Shown: piece by piece, positions 50,672 through 58,104 of the stretch
Numbering within the stretch: the stretch's first letter is position 1
Layout: every line of letters begins with the position of its first letter
Assembly (NCBI GenBank): GCA_021802125.1
Contig: JAKAAX010000013.1
Span: 1-58,104, forward strand
Source of the DNA: Thermoplasmata archaeon
GTDB lineage: Archaea > Thermoplasmatota > Thermoplasmata > Lutacidiplasmatales > UBA184
Direction of reading: 5' to 3'
DNA: 58,104 nucleotides
Made by a program: the position numbers and the translations under genes
Notes under the pieces: model-generated
Seen by the model: only the letters and a program-made list of their open reading frames with translations
Database searches by the model: none
Told to the model about the DNA's origin: nothing

Positions 50672-52825
50672 TCACCCGCTTCCGTTCAGGAAGAAGATCC
50701 CCCCGACCGAGGCCGCGACGAAGAGCACCGAGGACAGCCAGAGGAAGTTCCCGAGGGTGGACCAGAAGAGCGTGCGGTCGCCCCCGTGCTCGATGCCGAC
50801 CGCGAAGTTGAGGGCGATGAACCCGATCTCCAACAGGTAGACCCCCATCACCAGGAAAAATACGAATGGCGCGACGGGGAGGGCCCCGGTGGAGAGGACG
50901 CCCGCCAGCAGAAGGTAGAGGGCCCCCGTCATGCCCATGGTCATCGGGGCGAAGAAGAAGGCGGTCCCGTTCATCATCTGGACCGTCCCCTGGAGCTGCG
51001 CGCGGATCCGGTCATCGGTCGCGCGCATCTCCTTCAAGTGCTCGGCCATGGGGAGAATCGTCTGGACCACGGACTCGGGGCCCTTCTGATCGGCGTCCAG
51101 GAGCGCGCGGAAAGCGACGCGCACCTGCCGCGAGGGGATCTCGCTCAGCAGTCCTGGGCTGGCGCCCTCACCGAAAAGCGCCTGCTCGGGGGTCATCCCC
51201 GAGACGCGGACCACATGGAGGAAGCGTGAGAGGAAGCGTGCCGTCTCCGTGTCCTCCATGCTCTCGGCCGTGATCTGGATGGCCTGGACCAGCGGGGAGC
51301 CCTCGGACATGCGGCTCGCGATCTGGAAGAGGACGTCGGGGAACTCCCCCTCGAGCTTCTGGAAGGCCTTTCTCCTTCGCTCCAGCGGGGAGAACCAGAG
51401 CTGGGAGGCGACGGAGACCCCGACGCCCACGCCCAGGACCAGGAGCACGCTCCAGACGAGCTGGAGGGTGGGTCCGAAATCCCCTAGGTAGGCCGGGATC
51501 GCGAGGAAACCCGTGCCGGCCCCCGCCACCACGCCGATGAGGGCGGCGCGCGTCGGCGTGAGGCGCCCATGTTTTCGGGCCGGGATGGGCGGCGTCGTGG
51601 TCCCGGGACGTTTCGAGACGATCTGTAACGAATAGACAAGGGCGACCAGAGGAAGCGCGACGTCCATCGCGAGCGCGAAGCCGACGAGGGTGACCCATTG
51701 CGGTCCCGACGACGAAGCTGCCGAGGTGGTGGATGAAGGGACTGCGGCCGCCCCTCCGCCTGTGGCGGCGCCTCCACCGAAGGCCGTCCCTAGGTTCGCC
51801 AGGAAGACCATCGGGAGCATCGCCCCGACGACGAGCGGGAGGAGGATGCCGAGACCGAAGAGGATCGTCGTCGGACCTCCCAGTCGACTCGCGAAATCCT
51901 CCACCCGGCGCCGGGTCCCCGAGAGGATGATCTCTTGGGCCTTCTCCAGGCTGCGGACGCGTCCGGCCTTCGTGTCCTCCATCACGGAGAGACGCAGCGC
52001 GTAGAGCGCGCGCATGAACTCCTCGTTCCAGTGGCCCCACTCCATGGCGAAGCTCTGGAAGGCGTCCTCGACCGTCGCGGCATGGCGCTGGGAGACGTCC
52101 CAGAGCATCTTCTGGAACGCCTCGCCCAGGGGCCCCTCGGTGTTCTTCGCGGCCATCTCGACGGCCTGCGGAAGCGAAGGGTTCAGGCGCAGTGACATGG
52201 CCATGTAATGGATGGCCTCGGGCGCCCGTCCGAGGGTCTTGACCCGGAGCCGCTTCCCGAGCATTCCGGGATAGTTGTAGAGGAAGAGGTAGAGCGTGAG
52301 GGGGACGAACAGGACGACCATCACGATCATCAAGATGGAGATCGAGAGGAGGAAGCCGGTCAAGACGAGCAGGAAGATGAGGAGTCCCGTGAGGCCGAGG
52401 AAGCTGAGGAGCAGCGTCCAGAGCGCGCTGTAATGGACCTCGTCGGGGGACAGTCGCAGCCCCGCGAAGGTGAGCTCGCGCTTGAACCGCGTGCGGTCGT
52501 ACCCTTCCTTCTGCAGCCGGATGACCCGGTCCAGGTGCTCCTGACGCGCTTGCAGGCGCTCGATCTTCTCCTCGTTCCCCGGTCGCGCGGCGAGGGCGCG
52601 CACTTGGTCCTGGAGGGCGGTCTGCCGGTCCTGGAGCTTCTCGAGCGCCCTCTTCAGGCGCACCTTGCGCTGCTCGGGGCTGCCGAGGCGCCGTCCGAGC
52701 CCGCCCAAGCGCCTGCAGTAGTTCTCGTACCATTCGCCCGGTCGCTCCTCCTCGAGGATGGCCGAGTGGTCCGAAGGGGTTAGCCCCCCGGGCGCCGGGG
52801 AGGTCGTGGACGAGGTCGCGCTCAT
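50672..52825 (-). CDS. Fused double TadB/TadC (GSPII_F) secretion membrane protein
   Basis: 717 aa from ATG 52825. A cytoplasmic coiled coil (about 50-105) is followed by helices at 133-153 and 160-184, a first GSPII_F-type helical domain (198-315), helices at 320-345, 375-402, 425-445 and 457-475, a second GSPII_F domain (485-620) and helices at 622-647, 652-675 and 692-713. The two F domains suggest a fusion of TadB- and TadC-like (archaellum FlaJ-like) halves. It forms the inner-membrane platform for pilus or archaellum assembly. Starts 5 bases after the ATPase stop. Confidence 0.85.
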   Translation of the reverse strand: MSATSSTTSPAPGGLTPSDHSAILEEERPGEWYENYCRRLGGLGRRLGSPEQRKVRLKRALEKLQDRQTALQDQVRALAARPGNEEKIERLQARQEHLDRVIRLQKEGYDRTRFKRELTFAGLRLSPDEVHYSALWTLLLSFLGLTGLLIFLLVLTGFLLSISILMIVMVVLFVPLTLYLFLYNYPGMLGKRLRVKTLGRAPEAIHYMAMSLRLNPSLPQAVEMAAKNTEGPLGEAFQKMLWDVSQRHAATVEDAFQSFAMEWGHWNEEFMRALYALRLSVMEDTKAGRVRSLEKAQEIILSGTRRRVEDFASRLGGPTTILFGLGILLPLVVGAMLPMVFLANLGTAFGGGAATGGGAAAVPSSTTSAASSSGPQWVTLVGFALAMDVALPLVALVYSLQIVSKRPGTTTPPIPARKHGRLTPTRAALIGVVAGAGTGFLAIPAYLGDFGPTLQLVWSVLLVLGVGVGVSVASQLWFSPLERRRKAFQKLEGEFPDVLFQIASRMSEGSPLVQAIQITAESMEDTETARFLSRFLHVVRVSGMTPEQALFGEGASPGLLSEIPSRQVRVAFRALLDADQKGPESVVQTILPMAEHLKEMRATDDRIRAQLQGTVQMMNGTAFFFAPMTMGMTGALYLLLAGVLSTGALPVAPFVFFLVMGVYLLEIGFIALNFAVGIEHGGDRTLFWSTLGNFLWLSSVLFVAASVGGIFFLNGSG

Positions 52826-52830
52826 GGGGC

Positions 52831-55113
52831 CTAGTTCCCGACCGCGCGCTGGAACCAGCGGTCCCAGTCCGCCTCGAGCGCCGAGGCCTCCACGCGTCGC
52901 TGGCCGATGTTGGTCGAGCAGGCTCGCTCCCAGATCTCCCAGAAGACCGCGTTCGACGTCGCCGCCCACTGAATCCCCAGAAGGTCGCCACGTCCGCGCT
53001 TCTGGGCCTCCTCGGCGAGGCGGGCCTTCGCATAGCCCCGGGCCGTGATGTTGGCAAGGGCCTCCTCGTAGGTGACCGTCCAGGTCTCGGCGATGGAGGT
53101 GATCTTCTGGGAGCGGTGGGCGGGGTCCTTCCCCAGCAGGTAGTCCGTGGGCCGCAGAACGTGCTCGACCTCGTCGTAGATCATGAGGGGCTCGAAGCGG
53201 CCCTCCTCCGGGTTGTCCTTGATGAACTCGCTGATCTCCGTCACGGCCCGCAGCTGGCTTCGGACAGAGCCACCGGGGTTCCTCAGCCCCATGACGACAA
53301 CGAGGTCCGTCGCGGCGAAGCTCGAGGGGCTGATCTGAAGGTCGTGGACGACTCGCTCCCAGATGGCGCGTGAGTTGTTCCCGTGGATCGTGCCGAGGAC
53401 CGTGCTCCCGGCGGTTCCGGCCCTCATGGCCTCGTAGAGGGTGCGGGCCTCCTGCCCTCGTACCTCGCCCATCACGATCGCGCTCTCTCCGAGACGGAGG
53501 GAGATCCTGAGCGCGTCGTCCGCGGTCATCTGCGCGGCACCGCCGACGGCGCTGCGCACGTAGATGCTCTGGACCTTCCAGCCGGCCTTCGAGAGGAGGG
53601 CGGCGGGCAGTTCCAGCGTGTCCTCGATGGTCAGGATGCGCTGGTTCTGCGGGAGCTCCGCCATGAGCGCGGAGACCATCGTGGTCTTGCCTGCGCCGCG
53701 CGCACCCGCCACGAGGAGGGTGGAGCGGCCTTCCACGAGCATGGAGAGGAGCCCGGCGCCGAGACCGGGAAGGGCCTTCGCCCGGACGAACCTCGAGAGG
53801 GTCCACGGGTCGCTCGAGTGGCGCCGGAGCGCCATGGCGAGCCCTTCCGGCGAGAGGGGGCGACCGACCACCGTGACGCGCACGTCGTGCTCGTGGAGGT
53901 CGGTCTCCAGTACCGGCATCGCCTCCGAGAACGGGCGGCCGCTGACCATCACGAAGCGGGAGAGGACGCTCTCTGCCTCCTGCGTGGTGAGGCGGATGTT
54001 CGTGACGCACTTGTCCCCGACCGCTTCCGCGCCCTCCACGGAGGGGAACCCTCCGATTCGCATGTGGATCGGGTTCTCGGGGGCCGGCGCGTCGACGTAG
54101 ATGTCCTGCACGTGGTCGCCGTCGTTCAGGAGCACCTCGAGGACCCCGTAGCCCACGCGGTGGCGAGCTAGGATCTCGGAGAGCTGGACGATGCGGAGGT
54201 CCCTCTTCTTCGGCTGTCCACCAAGGGTCTCGGGGGGGAGGTTGCGGAGGACTCCCCCGGCCTCGTCGAGGACGTACTGACGCATCTGCCGGAGGTCACG
54301 AGACCGAGTGCTGCCGGTGGCAAAGCCCCGGAGCCTCTCCTGCACGAGTTGGAGGGCTTGGACCTCCGCGGGCGTGAGGTCGTAGTCGGCGAACTTCAGG
54401 TGGTAGAGGACGTCCACGCGACCGGGGAGCTTGTAGATCTCGACGGTGTTGGAGAGTCGGCCCACCGGCACCTGATAGCGTCGGAGCAGGCGGGCGCCGC
54501 GCGGGGGCACGGGGTCAACCCACGCACCCGAGAACCAAGGGCGGCGGAGCGGAGGCTGGGAGAGGACCCGGTCCAGGCTTTGCTTGAGATTGAAAGAGCT
54601 GCCACGGGCCGACTCGGCGAGCCGACCCATGACCTCGGACCGCTCTGCGGTGGAGAGTGCACGGACCGGAGCGATGGACCCCGCCACAGGGATCCGCGCG
54701 CCCCGGGAGCCTGGGAGGCGAATGTTCGAGGGGGAGCCCTTCGCGACCCCGGAGTCGGTCACAATGGGTGCCCGCATGGGGCGTAACGCCGGAGGGCTGG
54801 GGTCCGACGGCCGCTGGAGCAGGATCACAGGGGAGGACGAGGAGGACAAGGGTGGGGTGGGAGCGGGCGCTGGAGGGGGAGGGGGAGGTGACGCGAGGAC
54901 CGGGGAGGGCCCGAGCGGGTTGCGGACCGGGGGAGGAGGGAGCACCGGGGGTACGGGTGGCGGCGGCGGGGGAGGGGAGGAGGAGCCGGCACGATCACCC
55001 CCGGGGATCCGCACGCTTCCCAATGGACGGACCGGGGGCATGGTGGCCCCGCAGGTGGCACACTTGGTCGTGTCCGGGGGGACGTTCGCGCCACAGCGAG
55101 GGCAATCCGTCAT
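52831..55113 (-). CDS. FlaI/TadA/VirB11-type secretion ATPase with N-terminal zinc ribbon
   Basis: 760 aa from ATG 55113 (GAGAGG 6 nt upstream). Order: C4 zinc ribbon (Cys4, 7, 18, 21), a poly-proline disordered linker to about 130, an N-domain, then the ATPase core with Walker A GARGAGKTT at 470-478, Asp box TIEDTLEL near 496, Walker B IVMGEVRG at 546-553 and His box GTIHGNN at 574-580. All catalytic motifs are intact. It powers assembly of pilus-like filaments or secretion with the adjoining GSPII_F protein. The zinc ribbon and proline linker are not standard for this family. Confidence 0.92.
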   Translation of the reverse strand: MTDCPRCGANVPPDTTKCATCGATMPPVRPLGSVRIPGGDRAGSSSPPPPPPPVPPVLPPPPVRNPLGPSPVLASPPPPPPAPAPTPPLSSSSSPVILLQRPSDPSPPALRPMRAPIVTDSGVAKGSPSNIRLPGSRGARIPVAGSIAPVRALSTAERSEVMGRLAESARGSSFNLKQSLDRVLSQPPLRRPWFSGAWVDPVPPRGARLLRRYQVPVGRLSNTVEIYKLPGRVDVLYHLKFADYDLTPAEVQALQLVQERLRGFATGSTRSRDLRQMRQYVLDEAGGVLRNLPPETLGGQPKKRDLRIVQLSEILARHRVGYGVLEVLLNDGDHVQDIYVDAPAPENPIHMRIGGFPSVEGAEAVGDKCVTNIRLTTQEAESVLSRFVMVSGRPFSEAMPVLETDLHEHDVRVTVVGRPLSPEGLAMALRRHSSDPWTLSRFVRAKALPGLGAGLLSMLVEGRSTLLVAGARGAGKTTMVSALMAELPQNQRILTIEDTLELPAALLSKAGWKVQSIYVRSAVGGAAQMTADDALRISLRLGESAIVMGEVRGQEARTLYEAMRAGTAGSTVLGTIHGNNSRAIWERVVHDLQISPSSFAATDLVVVMGLRNPGGSVRSQLRAVTEISEFIKDNPEEGRFEPLMIYDEVEHVLRPTDYLLGKDPAHRSQKITSIAETWTVTYEEALANITARGYAKARLAEEAQKRGRGDLLGIQWAATSNAVFWEIWERACSTNIGQRRVEASALEADWDRWFQRAVGN

Positions 55114-55168
55114 CGTGAACCTCTCGATGGCGGGCGGGGGGCTGCTGCCCACCGCCGTCCGTCCGGGG

Positions 55169-55954
55169 TCATTTCGTCCTCGCAGAGGTGGTGGTGCCTC
55201 CAGAGCCCTCGATCATGACCTGGACGAAGTCCTCGAGCTTCGCGGCGAGGCTCTCGAGCTCCGCGCCGCTCACCCCGAGACAGTGCTCGCAGTAGCGCGT
55301 CTCGTAGTTCTGCACGTTCTTCTTGCCGGCAGCGAGCTCAGAAGCGAACTTCGCTACGCGGGACGGGAGTCCCCCTGCATCCTTCTGGAGCTGGTCGAGG
55401 AGGGTCTCGAAAACGTACGGCGGGAAGAACGCACACTTCGGACAGTCGAGCTCCTGGACCTTCTGTTTCAGGAAGGCGCGGTTCTTCTCTACCCAGGCGG
55501 CCCTCGCCCTAGGACGGTCGCTGCCCGGGGCGTTGTCGCCCGCGTCCTCCGGCTCCGGCTCGTCTTCCGGGGTCTCCCCCGAGGCCGCGGCCCGGCGGAG
55601 GGAGGTGGCGAGCGCGTCCACGTCCCCCTCGGGGACGACGACGCCCTTGATGTCGGGCTGCGAGACCTGGGAGTTCTTCAACCGCTCGAGCTCCTTCGAG
55701 AGAAGGAGCAGGTGGTTCATCGCCCGAACGGCGAGCCCCTCGTACTGGCGCATCGTCGTCCCCTTGAGGGTGATGAGATCCACTTGACCTTCGCGTTCGA
55801 GGGCCCGCATCACGACCTCGCGGACCTGGGCGTCCCCGAGGCCGGATTCCACCTCGCAGGCCGGTCCTTCCATTACCAAGTTCAGCTGGTGACCCTCCGG
55901 ACGGACAGTCCACACGTGGTCTCGAAGCTTCAGCTCGGATCCGGGAGGGGACAT
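55169..55954 (-). CDS. Uncharacterised C4-motif protein in the secretion operon
   Basis: 261 aa from ATG 55954 (TATA about 29 bases upstream). The N-terminal 100 residues are alpha/beta (KLRDHVWTVRPEGHQLNLVM, VREVVMRALEREGQVDLIT), then a helix-rich region with an acidic linker. The C-terminal part has paired cysteines CPKC (171, 174) and CEHC (222, 225), probably one zinc site. No membrane helix. It is the first gene of the operon with the ATPase and the GSPII_F protein, so it is likely a cytoplasmic accessory or regulator of the export machine. I do not recognise the family. Confidence 0.72.
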   Translation of the reverse strand: MSPPGSELKLRDHVWTVRPEGHQLNLVMEGPACEVESGLGDAQVREVVMRALEREGQVDLITLKGTTMRQYEGLAVRAMNHLLLLSKELERLKNSQVSQPDIKGVVVPEGDVDALATSLRRAAASGETPEDEPEPEDAGDNAPGSDRPRARAAWVEKNRAFLKQKVQELDCPKCAFFPPYVFETLLDQLQKDAGGLPSRVAKFASELAAGKKNVQNYETRYCEHCLGVSGAELESLAAKLEDFVQVMIEGSGGTTTSARTK

Positions 55955-56692
55955 GGGCGGTCCCCCCAGGTCCCGCGGGAGTAAAGCCTTCGCACGCCCA
56001 CCCCTTGCCGGTACGGTGGGAGGGAATGCCCTCATTCAGGGGTCTTCGAGGTGGGGTAGACGCACCCCAGGGGGGACAAGCAGTGCCAGTGGCAGGGCGC
56101 TCCACCGCGCCCTCCAGAGGTCGTCACGGAGCTTCTGCGGGGGAATCGCCTCGGAGCGGGGCGAATCCTCCGGCCGCGGACCCATCGGTAGCGACGCTTC
56201 AACAGGCACGATCCGTTGCCAGGGGACCTTCCCCGAGTGATTGAGACCACTTGGTCCACCCACCTGTGATCGCGACAGTGGATACCGTGGTTTCTCTATA
56301 CCTTCCACACCAGGATCGCCCGCGCCGCCTGGACTACGGGGGATTCGAACTCGTCGCGGGTGAGCCAGCGTCGGGAGCTCAGTCTGCCCCTCGGCCACCG
56401 GTCAATTCTCCGGCGTTGCGTAGGGAGGGTTTCCCTTGGCGGAGAGGGGTGACTTCCCTTAGTCCCCTATCTCTGGGGCGACAATCCAAGGTCGGACCTC
56501 CTCCCGCCCTTGTGCGGGTTCTGACGAAGATGTGGATTTCTTCTGCCACAGTCGCCGACATGCCGACTCCTTGCGATAGCTCCAGCGTCCCTCCTCGAGC
56601 AGGGACCCGCGGTCCTGTTGCATCGCGACAGTGGACCGGTCCGGTTGGAGATGGGCACTCCGAGGGATGGGCCAGAGACGTGCCGGAGCCGC
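55955..56692. other. 738-base region without a convincing gene
   Basis: Includes the TATA element TTTAC (minus strand, 55981-55985) for the secretion operon. A minus-strand segment at about 56330-56405 has tRNA-like consensus words (GGTGGCCGAGG, GTTCGAATCC) but does not fold. ORFs here are short and lack ribosome-binding sites and coding-like composition. Confidence 0.5.
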
Positions 56693-57286
56693 CTATCCGG
56701 GAGCTCTTGGGACCGGCCCCGCCACCGGAGGCTTTCCCATGACCAGCATCGGCGGGGTTCCCGCCGAGAGGGCGAGCCCAGGGTGGAGAATCTCGAACCC
56801 CTCGCGGACATAGAGCCGCACCGCGGGATTCTCGTCGCGGTAGGTGGTCAGCACCAAGGTCAGGTTCGGCACCCTCGCCGCGAGCCCCCGGAGCATCTGG
56901 GTCCCGTACCCACGGCCTCCCGCCTCAGGGACGACGGCCATGGCTACGACCTCGAAGGCCTCCGAGAACCACCGTGAACGAACTTCCGGGGAAAGGTGTG
57001 TACACACCCGATCGTACCACCAAGTCCCGGGGGTGCCTCGGTACCCGTAGAGGAAGCCCTCGATTGCGCCGTTCCCGGGCCTCTCGATGGTCAAGAGCAG
57101 GAAGTCCGCCCGCGACAGATGGCGTTCCCAGCCTTCCAGGAAGGACGCCCTCGGTTCGACACGGGGATGGGGGGGTCGTCGGAAGGCCAGATCGATGACG
57201 TAGTAGATCCGCTCCCCCAACGACCGGGCCTCCGCGGGACCTCGAGCGACCAAGATCATTGGCACAGACTCGGAGGACATGGTCAC
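56693..57286 (-). CDS. GNAT-family N-acetyltransferase
   Basis: 197 aa from GTG 57286 or ATG 57280. The GNAT core is visible: AFEVVAMAVVPEAGGRGYGT carries the acetyl-CoA-binding R/Q-x-x-G-x-G/A loop, followed by LVLTTYRDENPAVRLYVREG and FEIL, the usual NxxA...Y-x-x-x-GF end. The N-terminal half (WERHLSRADFLLLTIERPG, IEGFLYGYRG) matches the first GNAT strands. It transfers acetyl from acetyl-CoA to an unknown amine. Single gene. Confidence 0.85.
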   Translation of the reverse strand: MTMSSESVPMILVARGPAEARSLGERIYYVIDLAFRRPPHPRVEPRASFLEGWERHLSRADFLLLTIERPGNGAIEGFLYGYRGTPGTWWYDRVCTHLSPEVRSRWFSEAFEVVAMAVVPEAGGRGYGTQMLRGLAARVPNLTLVLTTYRDENPAVRLYVREGFEILHPGLALSAGTPPMLVMGKPPVAGPVPRAPG

Positions 57287-57647
57287 GGGGTGCCTCCCGG
57301 CTTCAGAAGGTTATCCGTCCCCGGTGGGCGGGAGTGAGGAACCCACGCTCGATCATCCCTCGCATCGACCCGGGACTCCAGCCCGGGCATACGGCCGGAG
57401 GTGCCTCCCTCATCGGACCACCCCCAAGGTTGCTCTTGGAGGCTGTGCCTCGGAGCGAGGAACTCTCGCTGGCGCGCCGGAGGTCGGGCGTCCTGTTCGT
57501 CCAACGAGCTGGCGTGACGTTCATGGAGGAACTGCGAGGGATACGGTCCCTCGTAGAGTTCGGAGATGTCCTTGGGGACGACCACCCAGTTCAACGGCGA
57601 CCCACGACATCTGCGAGCCTGACATCAGGGCCCAACGGAACCCTTTG
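57287..57647. other. 361-base region without a convincing gene
   Basis: Short ORFs on both strands lack ribosome-binding sites and recognisable motifs. No RNA gene or repeat was recognised. Confidence 0.45.
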
Positions 57648-58103
57648 CTAGAGACGACGCTTCGACCGCTCTTCGTCTTCCTCGAGGATAAACGCGTCCT
57701 TCTCGCGGACCACGCCACGGATCTTCCTGGAGTCGTCCACGACGGGGATAGCCCGGAACCGGTACTTGCGGAAGAGCTCCAGCACGCGGGTCCGCTCCGT
57801 CTCCGGGGAGACCGTCACCAAGCCCTGGGTAATGATCTCCTCGAGCCGTTGGGACGGACTGGCCTGGAGCAGTTCGTTGATGTCGACGACCCCCCGGACG
57901 TGTCGGTCTGCGTCAATCACGTAGATGTACATCGTTACGAGGCACTTCGGAGCCTCCTGGCGGAACCGGGTGAACGCGTCCTCGACCGTGAGATCTCCGG
58001 GGAACTCGAGGAACCTCCGAACGGCGAGGGTCAGGGCGGGAACATCGTGCTCCTCCACGATCGCGTGGACCTTCGTCGCGACCTCCCCCTTCAACATCGC
58101 CAT
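57648..58103 (-). CDS. CBS-domain protein (may be truncated at the window edge)
   Basis: 151 aa to the right edge, with an ATG at 58103 that may be internal. Two CBS motifs are clear: TMYIYVIDADRHVRGVVDIN followed by ITQGLVTVSPETERTRVLEL, and RFRAIPVVDDSRKIRGVVRE. The preceding 50 residues resemble the helical linker before CBS domains in MgtE-type proteins (DLTVEDAFTRFRQEAPKC). CBS pairs bind adenosine nucleotides or Mg2+ and act as regulatory modules. It could be a stand-alone regulator or the C-terminal part of a larger protein. Confidence 0.8.
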   Translation of the reverse strand: MAMLKGEVATKVHAIVEEHDVPALTLAVRRFLEFPGDLTVEDAFTRFRQEAPKCLVTMYIYVIDADRHVRGVVDINELLQASPSQRLEEIITQGLVTVSPETERTRVLELFRKYRFRAIPVVDDSRKIRGVVREKDAFILEEDEERSKRRL

Positions 58104-58104
58104 G

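Noticed and set aside
56325..56410. Minus-strand tRNA-like segment with GGTGGCCGAGG and GTTCGAATCC words
   Set aside because: T stem, D stem and acceptor do not pair (ACGAG against CCCCC) and no 7-base anticodon loop can be drawn. At most a decayed tRNA remnant.
56251..56742. 163-codon plus-strand ORF before the GNAT gene
   Set aside because: No ribosome-binding site, overlaps the GNAT 3' end in antisense and has no recognisable motif.
1..58104. CRISPR array, insertion sequence or prophage
   Set aside because: No regularly spaced direct repeats, transposase or integrase motif, or phage structural gene was recognised on either strand.

Overview
The window looks like a high-GC archaeal chromosome segment, most likely from a soil- or sediment-type Thermoplasmatota. 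It carries archaeal DnaG primase, the small subunit (DP1) of the archaeal D-family DNA polymerase, an archaeal LonB-type AAA+ protein, an XPD-type Fe-S helicase, an archaellum/Tad-type secretion ATPase and A/T-rich TATA boxes in an otherwise very GC-rich sequence, several of them about 27 nt upstream of start codons. The lineage assignment is an inference from gene content; no 16S rRNA gene is present. GTG and TTG starts are frequent.

Left half (1-27 kb), mostly housekeeping. Two PKD-repeat membrane proteins open the window; the second ends in a cytoplasmic winged helix. They are followed by an XPD-like helicase, the ETF:quinone oxidoreductase pair fixC-fixX, a three-gene proton-translocating transhydrogenase (pntA1-pntA2-pntB), a PH-like hypothetical protein, citrate synthase and malate dehydrogenase (all minus strand). 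A plus-strand block follows: two small coiled-coil ORFs, panE, a bacterial-type pgk, a small membrane protein and a nitroreductase. Then comes a minus-strand run: NiCoT nickel transporter, nikR, alkA, DP1 and cutA. Next are a conserved-looking protein of unknown function, dnaG with a long leader, a protease-less LonB-like AAA+ protein and tRNA-Val(GAC). The gene set points to an oxidative heterotroph with TCA-cycle enzymes, ETF-linked electron input to quinone and nickel homeostasis.

Right half (27-56 kb), a cell-surface and secretion island. It contains five small proteins with a basic leader followed directly by one hydrophobic helix, as in archaeal type IV pilins, and one giant protein (about 1,630 aa) with the same N-terminal layout. 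It also holds three giant C-terminally anchored surface proteins (beta-propeller, Kelch-like and a possible glycosidase-like head, all with Cys-containing PKD/Ig-like repeats). The export machine is a three-gene operon: a Zn-motif protein, a FlaI/TadA-type ATPase with an N-terminal zinc ribbon, and a fused double TadB/TadC (GSPII_F) membrane protein. In the middle sits a compact VWA - PP2C phosphatase - protein kinase operon that matches the TerY-P phosphorylation triad known mainly from bacteria.

The strongest candidate for an undescribed system is this combination: a TerY-P-type phospho-signalling triad placed between pilin-like genes and facing a giant pilin-like protein, in the same island as a Tad/archaellum-like export machine. 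The right edge carries a GNAT acetyltransferase and a CBS-domain protein. No CRISPR array, insertion sequence or rRNA was recognised.
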